A DNA stretch of 64,000 nucleotides from Agelaius tricolor. Its lineage: Eukaryota > Chordata > Aves > Passeriformes > Icteridae. Below the pieces are notes generated by a model that saw nothing but the letters and a program-made list of their open reading frames with translations, had not been told where the DNA came from and did no database searches. Position numbers and translations under genes: made by a program. The stretch lies in assembly GCA_023055355.1 (NCBI GenBank), contig JALJCS010000035.1, positions 2,480,001 to 2,544,000 of the forward strand, given 5' to 3'. Of the stretch, positions 1 to 12,014 are shown in pieces (the first letter of the stretch is position 1; the number at the start of each line of letters is the position of its first letter).

Positions 1-1782
1 AAGGAGCAGGACCTATGCAAAGCACTGGATGGTTTCTGTATTAATTGACCATCAAATCCTTCCCCTTTGCATCTGCATTTTATTATTAGAGAATGTAAAG
101 CTGTTTATAGGGCTTTTAACCTCTTCAAGCAAACACTCTGTGGAAGTTATGCTGCTGCAGGGACCATATTAGCTTTATAGACTTCATTTCTAATCCAAGG
201 AGGAGGGAAAAGTGGAGAAGAGACAGAGCAAATGAATGATTTTTGATGGTATAAATTCAGCTGGCGTAAATCAGCACAACTCCATTAACTTTGGTCGGGT
301 GATGCTGATTTATGCCAGTTTAAAGATCAGGCATTTGATCTGCAATGAGGTCCTCATTTCCAGAGGGCCAAAATGGTATCAGACCAATCTTCACAGAGCA
401 TTTGTCAGCCTTCTCAAGTACATTCTTCCCTGCTGCATGGAAAAGCCCTGCTCAGGTGCCAGGGAGCCCTGTGGCAAGCTGGGTTCCAGTCAGGCAGGAA
501 AATCCCCTCCCAGCAGGACCCTTCCATCACCTGGGTGACCCCAGAGCTGGCAGGTGAGGGGTGTCAGAGGAAGGCAGAGCCCCAGCTGAGCCCTGCCACC
601 CCTCACTGCTGAGCTCTGCTTTCCTCAGGCTCTCAGGGCTGAATTCCCCTGGGAATGAGAGAGCTGGGATTTGGAGCCCAAACTGCCCTGGGTTCCTGTG
701 AACAAGGGTGAAATCTGCCCTTACATAACCAGGCAAGACAAGCCATGTTTGAGCTCCTCCTTGAGTGCTGTGCAGCAGGATAAGAAGGAAAATTCTGCAG
801 GATAAGAAGGAAAAATCTGCAGGATAATCTGCACTTCCCTTTTCCCCTGTTTTCTTCACACCCTTGTTCCACCACCCCCCAGCAGGTGGGATTCCCACTT
901 TGCAATTCCCTGCCCTATTTTTTTTGTTCCATAGCAATCCCAAATGCCACCAGACAGAGCCCTGGACAGTGATTATGAGCAGGCAAACAATGGGATAAAG
1001 GCCAGTGTAATTATCTCGTTCCTAAGCACTTCACAAGGCTCCCAAATATCTTGTATTGAGTTACTTGGTGAGGTCCTGAACGTCTGACTCCCAGCCACTA
1101 TGGCTTTATTGCTACAGAATAAGCCAGAAACCACTCAAAAGCTCTAAAAGGTCTTTTTAAAGAGTCAGAATGAATTTACAGTGTTGGCTGCCTGGCAAAT
1201 GCAACAGGCATTTCAAGTGGAAAGGAACATTTCTTTATTGCATCTGCTCCTGGCATTTAGGGCACCCTGATCACCAACAATTCCTCAGCTCCAGAATCCT
1301 GCAGGCTGGGCACAGCCAAGGGGGGAGACAGCTGAGAAAAAAGGGCCTGCATGAAAGGGAAACCTGGATTCAGGGTTAGCTGGAGATTTTCATTATGGTT
1401 CATCAGAAAATGATAATTTTTCAATTACGCGTCACAGAAATTCCTTGGTTTCAAACACCTGCAAGTGAAACCTTCCCCAGATTTTCCTGCCCAGCCTCGA
1501 CTCTCTGAGTGCCACCTCACCTCAAGGGCCCAGGTAAAAGCTCTGGAAGTGATTTCTGAATAGTGCTGAGTCCTTGAGTGGCCCTGCTGAGGACACGGGG
1601 CTGAGGGGGACCCCAAACCAAGTGCAAACCCTTCCTCCAGCCACCTTCAGGGCTGCTGACCCCCCCATCCCAGCCACTTCATGGCATCCCCATCATTATT
1701 TCACCAATAATTTAACCAATTCAACCAGGGCACCTGGCCTCAAGCAGCATGGGAAAAGGGAGGACCAGCAGATGACTTTCTG
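1..1782. other. Unassigned non-coding stretch
   Basis: No exon, RNA gene or transposon is recognised here. Open frames on both strands are short (138 codons at most), overlap each other and resemble no family I know. A small tandem repeat of about 22 bp sits at 776-832: two full units and a partial third, beginning CAGGATAAGAAGGAAAA. The rest is mixed-composition unique-looking DNA. Confidence 0.55.
776..832. repeat. Short 22-bp tandem repeat
   Basis: Two units of about 22 bp (CAGGATAAGAAGGAAAATTC and a one-base variant) are followed by a truncated third unit. The array is too short to have an obvious function and probably reflects local slippage. Confidence 0.7.
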
Positions 1783-1955
1783 ACGGTCTGAAAAGCCCAG
1801 AATTTTCGATTTTTGATGGTCTGAAAAGCCCAGAACTTTTGATTTTTGATGGTCTGCAAAGCCCAGAATTTTTGATTTTTTGGTGGTCTGAAAAGCCCAG
1901 AACTTTTGATTTTTGATGGTCTGAAAAGCCCAGAATAATTTGCGAATTTTTGGTG
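1783..1955. repeat. 33-bp minisatellite, about 5 units
   Basis: Five imperfect units of about 33 bp, each with GGTCTGAAAAGCCCAGAA followed by a T-rich spacer (TTTTGATTTTTGAT and variants). Because 33 is a multiple of three, one minus-strand frame stays open through the array and repeats an 11-residue pattern with the core ILGFSDHQKSK. That gives a 195-codon open frame which is a by-product of the repeat and not evidence of a gene. The units differ by a few bases and small indels, so the array is not newly formed. Confidence 0.85.
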
Positions 1956-2879
1956 ACCCAGAACAGATTAGAGTGACACAGGACGGAGAGGTTTCTAATT
2001 TTATGTCTGGGGTTAAGAAGCCATTAGAGGAGGGGCTGGAACAGCCTGTGCATGTGTGGAGGGCTGAAGGGGGATTCATGCAGCTCTGTGGGCTACAGGA
2101 AAGGATTTCTCCAAATCCTCCTGCTCCACTCAGCTCAGAATGAAGCCCAGGGCACAGTTTGGCTCCCACTGCGCTGCCCTGCATCCACACCTCAGGGTCA
2201 CTCATCCCAAGCTCCAACCAGGTTTCTTCCCTCCCACATGCCTGGGTTCTGGGTTCTGAGGTCCTTCTGCACGATGGGAGCACTGCAAAGTGAATTTCTG
2301 CTCCACTTGGCCCCTTCCTGATGCAGATGTGAGGCAGGGGCTGATCCTGATCCCCTTCTCAGGAGCTGTCCCCAACCTCCCATCTCAGGCTTAGGTGTTT
2401 CCTGACTTGGTTACTGGTGTTCTGTGGCCACTATCTCCCCATTCTGGGCAGAAATAGGACCATAAAAATTGTATTTCTTCTCCACCAGCTGACAAATCTC
2501 CTACATTTAGGAAAAATGTGTAAATATCAGAGCCAAGTCCTCTATCCTTCCCTTCAGAACTTCTGGAAAATGCAGGTTTCCTCGGGGCACTGGAGAAAGG
2601 CAATTAGCAAAGAAGAAGGTAGTCAGGAAAATGCTTTAAAAAAGACTAACTAGAATAATTTAAAGGTATTATTATTAATGATGCCTATTACAATACTAGA
2701 AAGCTCAGTGATTCTTCAGACAGGACTGAAAAGGAACAAAACAAAGTAAACTCTGCAAGAGATGCATAATGAGCTCTGGAAACCAAACAATTCTCAGGAC
2801 ATTCAAGCCAAGTCCTCTGCTCCAGGACACCAGTGTGGGTTTCCAGGAGTTCAGGGGCTGGGGAAGAACTGTGCTTACC
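1956..2879. other. Unassigned non-coding stretch
   Basis: Nothing recognisable apart from short chance open frames. The right edge is the 6-bp target site of the LTR that starts at 2880. Confidence 0.5.
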
Positions 2880-3656
2880 TGTCACAGACACATTTTCTGA
2901 AAAATCCCTTTGCTAGGACTTTTTTCTGCTGAGAAGCCTCAGAGGAAAAGAAAAACAATGATTATCTGCTGCTGTGGAATGCAACAGGTGCATCTGTGAT
3001 TGGTCTCATGTGGTTGTTTCTAATTAATGGCCAATCACAGTCCAGCTGTCTCAGACTCTCTGGTCAGTCACAAGATTTTATTATCATTCCATTCCTTTCT
3101 ATTCCTTTCAAGCCTTGTGATGAAATCCTTTCTTCTATTCTTTTAGTATAGTTTTAGTATATAATATAATAACATAATATAATATAATATAATTATAATA
3201 ATATATATAATATCTATTATTATATAATAGATATAATATATATTATATAATATTTATATATTTATATATTTATATATTACATATATAATATATATAATAT
3301 ATATATAATATATTATAATATATAATATATATTATATATTATATATTATATTATATCTATTAATATAATATAATAATATATATAATAAAAGATAATATAT
3401 AATATATTATATAGAATACACTATGATATAATATAATATAACATAATATATTTTATATGTCTTTTTTATATAATATGTTTTTATATATTAAATATCATAT
3501 AATGTATAATATATATTAGATGTAATATTAAATATTATATATAACATATAGATATTATATTATATTAATAATAAAATAATAAATCAGCCTTCTGAAACAT
3601 GGAGTCAAGATTCTCCTCTCTTCCCTCATCCTGGGACCCCTGTGAACACCACCACA
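2880..3656 (+). mobile_element. Solo LTR, family A (ERVK-like), AT-expanded
   Basis: Starts TGTCACAGACACATTTTCTG and ends CACCACCACA, so it has TG...CA ends. It is flanked by an imperfect 6-bp target duplication (CTTACC at 2874-2879, CTTGCC at 3657-3662). A 6-bp duplication is usual for class II (ERVK-like) avian retroviruses. The 5' part holds the family core (GAGAAGCCTCAGAGGAAAAG) and a pair of opposed CCAAT-type sites (GATTGG, CCAATCA). From about 3147 to 3580 it is almost pure A/T (TATAA and ATATAT runs), after which the family end AATAAATCAGCCTTCTGA resumes. At 777 bp it is about twice the length of compact copies, and the excess is the AT block. No internal retroviral genes are present. 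Confidence 0.88.
3147..3582. repeat. AT-rich simple repeat inside LTR
   Basis: About 430 bp of nearly pure A and T, made of TATAA, ATAATAT and TATATATT units. It lies at the site where every family A LTR in the window carries a shorter AT stretch, just after TTTAGTATAGTTTTAGTAT. The expansion would replace the region expected to hold the TATA box. Confidence 0.9.
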
Positions 3657-5721
3657 CTTGCCTCCCTCTGACCAGGGCAGAGAGTATCAAAGCTGAGCTT
3701 TCCAAAGAGCTTTTGGGAAGTCAGCTCACAGTCCCTGCAGTTAAACAGACCAAGGAATTCCCTTGAGGCTGTGCCCAAGTCCCTGCTCTGCTGTGCTAAC
3801 CCAGCCCTACAGGAGCCATCGGAGCAGTGTCACCCACCCTCACACCCTGCATCATTTCCACCTCTCTCCACACCACCAGACTCAGCTTGGGACATTTCTT
3901 TAGGCCATTGGGTCTGGAAGTCCCTAATTTTCAGGAAGCACCCACTGCCTCATTGGTAATCACTTAAATATCTTCCCTTTCATAGCACCCAAGCCACAGC
4001 CTTCATTACACTTCCCATTAAAGCGTAAATTAAAGTCTTATTTAAGATAACAGGAGGGTTCCACACCCAAGCTGGGCTGCACCTGATGAATACTGGGCCC
4101 TGGGGGTGGCTGGATGGCTTGAGCTGGGTTTTACCACCTCCCTCTCCTGTCCCCTGGAAGATTCCCTGCCTATATATCCTTCATGCAAACCTCATTAATC
4201 ACTGCATCCCAGGTGCACCACAGAGTTATTGGGAAAATACCATTCCAACCCAAGGGCAGAGCACAGCCCTGTGGCTTTTATGAGGGGTGAGATCTACAGT
4301 AGGGGTGACTTGGAGATCTGCCAGCCTCCAAAAGTGATTCACCCTGCCTGAGTCTCAATCTTGGATCGTGGCTATTACAGCCAGAGCTGCCTTTGCAGGC
4401 AGGCAGGATCAGTCACAGCAGGGTTACATCCCTGGGGCCATGGGAGAGCCCCCAGCTTGAGAACTTGGGCTTTGGATGAGGAACTACCCCAAAATAACCG
4501 CAGTGAGGGTCTCCAGAACACAGGCCCATCACATCAGCCAGCTCTGAGCACAGAGCCAGCCTGGCAATTTGCTTCCTGAGACTGCACTAAAAGCTGCAGC
4601 CTGTGGTTATCTCACCTGAGTGGTTTTGAGAAAGATCTTATTTGTCTCAGTGATGTATGCTTCTGTGAGCTGAGATTCAGCTCCCAAAACTCCAAGAATT
4701 TCTTAGATTTTAAGATTTCTGGTCTGTCAAGTGATTGTTTTATCTCTGATGCAGAATTCTAGTTTGACAGTACCCCAAGCATCTCTAGTTCTCACATTTC
4801 CACAGCATTTAGTGTACTCCCAAACAATTTATTCTTATTTACAGCTGTCCAGAATATATTTTCCTAATGAGACCTTTGATCTGCCTGAATGTAAACCCAT
4901 GAGATACTGTGGAGAAGCTTTCAAGGACTTGTTTTTCAGAAAAGGTAGCATTAAGTTACCAAAAAAAGACCCATTTAAGTCAAGAGTCTTGCAGGTTTGC
5001 TGTGGCAGGAGAAAATCTCAGGATATCAAAAAGTCAAGGGAGGAATGTGGTACTCAGCTGAGGCAATGGGAAAGCAGTCAGACACAAAAGCCTTTCTGCA
5101 GCTCTGCCTGTAGGGCTTAGTTTAAACCAAAAGGACAGAAAAAGGAGACAAAACATGGAATTAAGGTATTTCCCCTCTGCCACATTAACTTCAGTAATGT
5201 GGTGGCACACAATGGCATAAGAAATCTTAAAGTTCATAAGAAAAACTTGACTAGAAAGCTACACAGAGTGGGGATTTTCAATTACATCCTAGAAATGGAC
5301 AATTTAGGCATTTCAGACCTTTCAAACCACATCACAGGTATTCAAGACTTTATCCACATTCACCACAGGCAGTAAGAACTGTCAGGCACCAGCAACAGAC
5401 AGCAGGAGCCCAGAGCAGCTCTCAGTGGGTCTCAGGCCCCACAGGGCTGGGGTTCAGCTCTGGTCACAGGTATTTATAACCCCAAAGATAGAGAGGTGGT
5501 TGAACAGGATTTATCAGGAGCAAATGGCAACATGGGACTGCTCAAATGCAACCATGTGCCAGCAGCTTGACCCTGCAGTCAGCTGCAAGGAGGTGACACA
5601 TCTCTTCTCAGGGATGGATGGGGCTTGGAACGACCCAGCGTAAAGAAAGATGTCCCTGCTCATGGCAAGAGTTTTGGAACAAAATTACCTTTAATTATCT
5701 TTAAAAAATATATTTAATTTT
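3657..5721. other. Unassigned non-coding stretch
   Basis: No transposon or exon recognised. The longest open frame (4731-5120, plus strand, 129 codons) has no recognisable domain, sits in ordinary AT-rich DNA and is consistent with chance. The end (5680-5721) is AT-rich and provided the target of the next LTR. Confidence 0.5.
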
Positions 5722-6099
5722 TGTCTCAGACATCTTTTATCCTTTCCTTAGGATTTTTCCTCCTGAGAAGCTGAGAGGCCTCAAGAACAAAATGTAAACA
5801 ATGGTTATCTGCTGCTGTGGAATGCAACAGGTGCATCTGGGATTGGGCTCATGTGGTTGTTTCTAATTAATGGCCAATCACAGCCCAGCTGGCTCAGACA
5901 GAGAGTCCAAGAAAGAGTCTTTGTTACCATTCCTTCCTATTCTATTCTTAGCCAGACTTCTGATGAAATCCTTTCTTCTATTCTTTTAGTATAGTTTTAA
6001 TGTAATATATATCATAAAATAATAAATCAAGCCTTCTGAAACATGGAGTCAGATCCTCATCTCTTCCCTCATCCTCAGACCCCTGTGAACGCCATCACA
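5722..6099 (+). mobile_element. Solo LTR, family A (compact copy)
   Basis: Starts TGTCTCAGACATC and ends CGCCATCACA. The flanking 6-bp duplication is AATTTT (5716-5721) and AATTAT (6100-6105), a 5/6 match. It has the family core, the opposed CCAAT-type sites (GATTGG, CCAATCA) and the 3' block with AATAAATCAAGCCTTCTGA. The AT stretch that is long in other copies is only about 30 bp here (5997-6027), so at 378 bp this approximates the unexpanded LTR. Confidence 0.88.
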
Positions 6100-6831
6100 A
6101 ATTATCTTTAAAAAATATCTTTAATTATCTTTTGGTCACTTCCAACCCAACCCTTTTTGTGATTCGGTGATTTCTATCCTTTCAGGGTGTTGAATACTGC
6201 ACCTCTCAACACTTTGGGCCAGCTGATGTTCCCCAGACACGGCCCAGGGAGGTCCTGGCGCACCTCTGGCTCCCTGTTACATCCTGACATATAAAAATGA
6301 CTGGCCCAGAGGTAGCCCAGGAGAGAGCAAACAGGCAGCAGGGACAGAGCTGCCTGCCTTTCACCAAAATGCTTTGACCCCTGCCCTCCTGGAATGAATC
6401 CAGCCCCTCCAAGCAGCCGCCAACGAGGAGCAGAAAATCGCAAACGACTTAAAGTGGGGTGGAAAACCCCTGAGCTCGACAATCACAAGCTGAGGCCACT
6501 AATCTTCTTGTCATGGGAGCAGACTCACCCAGCAGAAGGGAATTCCTGCCTTTGACCAGACTAATTAGAGACAGGGAACTCTGCTCCCGTTAGGGCTGAA
6601 GTGCCTTAATTGGATGTGACGCTCGCCGCGCGCAAGGGACGCGGCTCCCGCTGAGCATCTGGCACCTCCCTGCTCCCTCCCTCACCCCTGGGCTGCAGAA
6701 ACGCTCATCCCACCCCCAGAGCCACTGCCAGCCCTGCATGGGGGGCTGGAGGCTGTAGAATACTCCTCCGTTTCAAGGGGAGAAGTATGGGCTGGCCCAA
6801 CTCGGAAAGGACGTTTGGGAAGGTGGGGACA
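6100..6831. other. Unassigned stretch with small CpG patch
   Basis: No gene recognised. A GC-rich patch at 6617-6650 has several CpG dinucleotides (CGCTCGCCGCGCGC), unusual in this CpG-poor window but far too short for a normal CpG island. Confidence 0.45.
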
Positions 6832-7700
6832 TGTTGGAGTTCTGGGCGCTGAGAACTTCAGATGTTCTGTACAGACAGATTCTGATTCCCAGAGAGCACT
6901 GTATTTGACCAGAGGCTGTGGAGAAGGCTTCCAAAATTGATTGATAGCACTGGGACTATGGGTGTGGAGTTGGTTAGGAGTGTGTAACATCACAGGGTGG
7001 AAAACGTAGAGTTTGGGGTTTTAGAATGTGGTAATATGTACATAAAGCAAGATGGAGGTTTTAGGGTGGAGGCAGGTTGTTGTTCTTCTTCCTTCTTCTT
7101 CTTCATGGATTTGGGTGGCATTTTGTAATTGGACAGAAAATTCTGCACTGCAGACTTCAAGGGATCAGTTACTGGGTTAAAAGTGAAAATAATTTAGGTG
7201 TCATTTCTTAATTGGATAGTTTAGCCTTAAAAGACCTTGTAACAAGAGACCTGAGGCCATGGAACAGGCCTATCAATTCCAAAATTGATTAACTGGGATT
7301 ACGGGTGTGGAGTTGGTTAGACGCTTGTAATATCACAGGGTAGAAAACTTAGAGTTTGGGGTTTTAGAATATAGTAATATATATAAAGCAAATGGAGGTT
7401 TTGGGGTGGAGGCAGTTTGTTCTTCTTCCTTCTTCTTCATGGGTTTGGGTGATGTTTTGTAATTGGACAGAAAAGTTTGCACTGTGGACTTCAAGTGTTC
7501 AGTTATTGGGTTAAAAGTGAAAATAATTTAGGTGTCATTTCTTAATTATTTTGGCCTTAAAAGACCTTGTACCAAGAGACAGTTAGACATTTTCTGCCTT
7601 GTTAATGAAGGACTGCAGAACTCAGAGTTGTGAGACTGTAACATTGATAAGAAATAATAAACACCCGAGTCTGAATGCAAACTATTGTCTTAAGTGCCTT
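6832..7700 (+). mobile_element. ERVL-like LTR with internal tandem duplication
   Basis: Begins TGTTGGAGTTCTGGGCGCTG. Near the 3' end it has a polyadenylation-type motif (AATAATAAACACCCGAG at about 7657). The body contains a direct duplication of about 347 bp: both copies start CCAAAATTGATT (6931 and 7279) and run through GTGGAGTTGGTTAG, GTTTGGGGTTTTAGAAT and TTAGGTGTCATTTCTTAATT. An inverted relative lies at about 11262-11772. The exact 3' end and target duplication are not visible, so 7700 is approximate. ERVL-like is inferred from general resemblance to bird LTRs. Confidence 0.7.
6931..7590. repeat. Two-copy tandem duplication within LTR
   Basis: Unit 1 spans 6931-7278 and unit 2 spans 7279 to about 7590. 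They share long aligned blocks with scattered substitutions, so the duplication is old. A likely cause is unequal exchange within the LTR, or duplication before insertion. Confidence 0.8.
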
Positions 7701-9606
7701 TAATCCTGACCCTGATAGAGGTAGAAAAAGGAAGCTGAAAACCAGCAGGGATGGGACTGGGATTCAAGGCTTTGCTCAAGTGAAACCAAGGCAGAAGGTG
7801 CTGCAGGAGCAGTGCCTGTTTCTCTCCTGCACACATACAGGAGCAATCAGCTGCTGTGCCTCAGGAGTGCATTGTATTTCCAAGCATGGTGGTACACAAG
7901 GCTGCAAAGGTCTCAGATTAGAGAAGATTTAGATGCAGGATGAACCAACTGGGTGTTTGGGTAGAGTGATGTGAATCCTCACCTCCTGCTCAGCACTGGC
8001 CCCTCAAAGTCCAGAGGTGAATCATCACACTCTGCAGAATCCTGGTGCAGCCCTGGAAAGAACTTACCTTAGATACTGGTGGGAAGGAGACAAACGTCAC
8101 ATTTCTAAGGCAAAAGCCCTCTTCTCCACAGAGCAGCACATTTTGGGAAGCAGCACAGAGTGCCCAGCAAGGCACAGGACACCCCTGCAGCCCTCTCCAG
8201 TCCTGCTGAGCTCTTAGAGAGCAAAGTCTGCCATAGGAAGGGCACTCAGGGCAGGTGAGAGATGTCTGAGTTATTGGAGCACCAGGCTCTGGAGACCTGA
8301 GCTGAGACACTGGAAAAAATTAAGCTTCCTCAGTGGCAATGCAAGAAATCAACTTTCCTCTTCAACTATTGTTGGGTTTTGGTTTTTGTTTTTTTCCTGC
8401 AAAAGATTAGAATCCCCTACCTCTATTACTTGTACTGTCAACTAGAAGTGTTGGCTTGCTGGGTCGTAGGGCAGCAGGCAGTGTGTTCACATCTGAAGGC
8501 CCCAAGTCCATTTCCAGTTAATGATCCATAAGAGGGACTGCAGCATTCCTCCTGCAAGGATTGCCTGGAAGCTCCTGACAGACTGCTTAGTTCAGGGCAG
8601 AAAAAAAAGCTCTGAAATAGTTCCATGATTTATGAATCAGGTCAAGTCAGCAATGCTTTATAAGGAGCAGTAATGTTTGGTGCACACTAGTACCGATAGC
8701 TGGTCAGTAAAAGCTCCTTCAGAGTGAAAAAAACCTAAAAATAGTGATTTCAGTACAACTGAAATGCAGAACTTCCTCAAATTCATGTATAATAAAGCAA
8801 TTATTGTTTATTATTGAGGTACCAATTGATGATTAAAAACACATTTATTGAGGCTGGACCACAAGGTAACAGATATGTACCTCTGGCATAGCTGTGAACC
8901 CTCAGTAAATAGTGATTATTAGAAACAGATTTATTGAGGCCCAGCGATATGGTAAGATGTGTATCAGTTACAGAGCTCTTAAAACCCAATCAGTCTGTTC
9001 CTAAGCCATTTTTACTGAGTTTACAGCTCAGCAGTAGGGCTCCATGCCTTCATCTAAGCCACATCTTATTGCTGGTTTGATATGTAATTAAAGGAGTTTG
9101 ATGTAATTAAGGGAGTGTTTGCAGGGATAACTACACTGAGCAAGGAGAACCAGGATAAAACAACCTATTCCTGCTTCTAGAAATGCAGAGCAGAGCAGAG
9201 TTGCTGCTGCTGGACCTGTGGTTGGATCTTTTCACACATCTCTGACCCCTCTTGCAGTGGAGTGTGCAGATCCTGGGCAGTCTGAGGATGTGGCCCATCC
9301 AGTGCCCACCACCACGAGCAGAACTGTCCTCCTCCCCTCCACCATGCAGCTCACAGCTCTGCTAGGCTTGACCAACTCACATCACGCTCCCTTCACCAAA
9401 TCTCACTGAGTTCTGCTGTTGTAAATGGCAAATCCAAGGTACAGAGACATTGAAACTGGGCTGAGCCCAAACACTGCCTGGGAGGGGAGAGCTGGGCGTG
9501 GTGAGTGGCCATCAGAAGGTGCCAATGTGCAGGGTGTGCTTATTCACAGAACGAGTCCCATGATCTGGTCCCATCAGGAATGTTTGAACACTTGCTCAAG
9601 AAAGCC
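7701..9606. other. Unassigned non-coding stretch
   Basis: No exon or full transposon recognised. At 8820-8980 there is a degenerate two-copy repeat about 88 bp apart, each copy holding TTTATTGAGGC followed by a GGTAA segment. Several short open frames here are chance-level. Confidence 0.5.
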
Positions 9607-10468
9607 AACCATCCATCCATCCATCCATCCATCCATCCATCCATCCATCCATCATCCATCCATCCATCCATCCTTTCAACTGTCCGTCCATCCATCCATC
9701 ATCCATCCATCCATCCATCATCCATCCATCATCCATCCATCATCCATCCATCCATCCATCATCCATCCATCCATCCATCATCATCCATCCATCCATCCAT
9801 CATCCATCCATCCATCCATCATCCATCCATCATCCATCCATCATCCATCCATCCATCCATCCATTATCCATCCATCCATCCATCCATCCATCATCCATCC
9901 ATCCGTCCATCATCCATCCGTCCATCCATCCATCCATCATCCATCCATCCGTCCATCATCCATCTGTCCATCATCCATCCATCATCCATCCATCATCCAT
10001 CCATCCATCCATCCATCCATCTGTCCATCATCCATCCGTCCATCCATCCATCCGTCCATCATCATCCATCCATCATCCATCCTTTCAACTGTCCATCCAT
10101 CCGTCCATCCATCCATCCGTCCATCCATCCATCATCCATCCATCCGTCCATCATCCATCCGTCCATCCATCCATCCATCATCCATCCATCCGTCCATCAT
10201 CCATCTGTCCATCATCCATCCGTCCATCCATCCATCCGTCCATCATCATCCATCCATCATCCATCCTTTCAACTGTCCATCCATCCATCCATCCATTCAT
10301 CCATCCATCCATCCATCCTCCATCCATCCATCATCCATCCCTCCATCCATCATCCATCCGTCCATCCATCCATCCATCCATCCATCCATCCATCCCTCCC
10401 TCCATCCATCCATCCATCACCCATCATCCATCCATCCATCCATCATCATCCATCCATCCCTCCATCCC
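9607..10468. repeat. CATC tetranucleotide microsatellite with higher-order structure
   Basis: About 860 bp of CATC units, broken at intervals into ATC-shifted phases and carrying CCGTCC, CTGTCC and CCCTCC variants. A unique marker, CCTTTCAACTGTCC, occurs three times (near 9673, 10080 and 10265). A longer patterned block near 9897-9975 recurs near 10138-10220. The array therefore grew by duplication of long segments as well as by tetramer slippage. Three-frame openness gives [12 protein letters not shown] translations of 375 and 381 codons, which I treat as artefacts. Confidence 0.97.
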
Positions 10469-11261
10469 TGCCAGCCCCATGGCACCCGTTTTTCCATCTC
10501 ACACACGGGGTTCCAGCCTCCAGCACAGCCACTGGAGCCTCCCCAGTGCTGACCAAGCCTTTCATACATCTGGGATGGATCCAGGAGGCCAAACCCCCAG
10601 AGGCACAGCCAGCAAACAGAGAGGCAGTCTGGAAACCACAGACAGAGTGAAGGCAGCAGTTTTGCCCAGATCATGCACAACAGCTCGTGTAAAACTCAGG
10701 GCAGGAGAAATCTGCTCCTTTTCTTTTGCCATATCCAAAGACCTCCCAGCCTCCCCACCTGAGGAGGAGGAGGGGAGAAAGGAGCCCAGATTACTGGATA
10801 ACTCCCCTAGCTCCATTCTCCTCTGCTCAAATTTATATATTCCACTACAAGTGACATCATGACTGCTGGAGTCTGACAGGTGATGCTGTAAAATGCATGA
10901 AACTATAAAAATTTCAACAGCAGCAAGCTCCATTGACGCTACATCTGACAGCACTTAGCTGCCCAGCTAACACAAATATTATAAAAGCACTTGGGAAAGA
11001 AATCCAACCTGCCTGACCTCAGTTTTGGACTAATAAAGATTACAGCATGACCAGATTTCACCCATGTATAATAAGCAGACATCTTTAAGAGAAACCAAAG
11101 CAGGGCTGGTCATAAGGCAAGAGATGAGTTAAGAGTGGGTAAAGTCGTGGCTGGGCTCACTCCAGCCCCCTGCCAGGAGATCTGTCTCAGGAACTGCACA
11201 GCCACCACTGGAAAAGGATGCTCACTGGCCTCACTCAGCCAGGCTGTAGTATTCTACTAAC
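10469..11261. other. Unassigned non-coding stretch
   Basis: No exon or repeat family recognised. Minus-strand open frames up to 130 codons overlap plus-strand frames and show no domain. Confidence 0.5.
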
Positions 11262-11772
11262 AAGATATAAAATGGTTAACCATCTTTTTTTTTTTACAAG
11301 GTCTTTCAAGGTTAAACTATTTAATTAAGAAATGACACCTAAATTAATTTTACTTTTAACTCAATAACTAATCTCTCGTGTTCTGCAATGTGGACTTTTT
11401 TGTTTAATTACAAAATGCAACTCAAACTTATGAAGAAGAAGGTGAAGAAGAAGGATTAGTCACTGCCCTAAAGCCCCCACCTTAGCTTTATAGATGTTAC
11501 TATATTCTAAAAGTTTAAACTCTTAAGTTTTCTACTACATGCTATCACACACTTCTATTTATAGATGTTACAATATTCTAAAACTTTACACTCTAAGTTT
11601 TCTACTACATGGTATTACACACTTCTATTCAAACTACACACCCATAATCTTAGTTTTATTATTTAATTTTAGAAGCTTTCTCTACAGCCTCAGGACAAAT
11701 GCAGTTCTCTCCTGGGGGTCAGAGTCTGTCAGCACAGAAAGTCTGAAATTCTCAGCATGCAGGAGTCCAACG
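11262..11772 (-). mobile_element. ERVL-like LTR, inverted relative of 6832 copy
   Basis: On the minus strand this carries the landmarks of the 6832 LTR in order: a TTGGACTCC start near 11770, CTGAGAATTTCAGAC, CTGTGCTGACAGAC, then GAAAACTTAGAGTTTAAAC, a CTTCTTC tract, GGTGTCATTTCTTAATT and ACAAGGT..., ending near 11262. It lacks the 347-bp duplication of the other copy but has its own shorter one (11487-11628). The 3' end and TSD are not clear. Confidence 0.7.
11487..11628. repeat. 71-bp two-copy tandem duplication
   Basis: Units start at 11487 and 11558, both with TTTATAGATGTTAC and ending in a CACACTTCTAT block. The array is internal to the inverted ERVL-like LTR and absent from the 6832 copy. 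Confidence 0.85.
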
Positions 11773-12014
11773 TGTGTGAAATGAGCTCTCCCTAAGCAGG
11801 ACAGGAGAGCAGCTCTGTGTTAAACAATCCCATATCCTGCTGCTGCCAGCCTCTGGATAATTTCCTGCCCCAGACTGCAGCCCAAAGGCAGCAGCAGCTC
11901 CTGCCTGGATTCCCCATGGATGGCACTGAGCTGTGGGAGTCCCAGGTGATTCCCATCAAGTCAGGAGATGGCTCTCCATAAAATGCAGGGTAATAATGCC
12001 CCAAAACCCCAGAA

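Noticed and set aside
3147..3582. AT-rich tract as a replication origin or matrix attachment region
   Set aside because: It is fully explained as an expanded repeat inside a family A LTR, and the sequence gives no independent support.
4731..5120. 129-codon plus-strand frame
   Set aside because: No recognisable family, starts and ends in AT-rich unique DNA, consistent with chance.
9425..10650. Two overlapping plus-strand frames of 375 and 381 codons (HPSI repeats)
   Set aside because: They are two phases of a CATC microsatellite, which has no stop codon in several frames. The unique ends show no domain.
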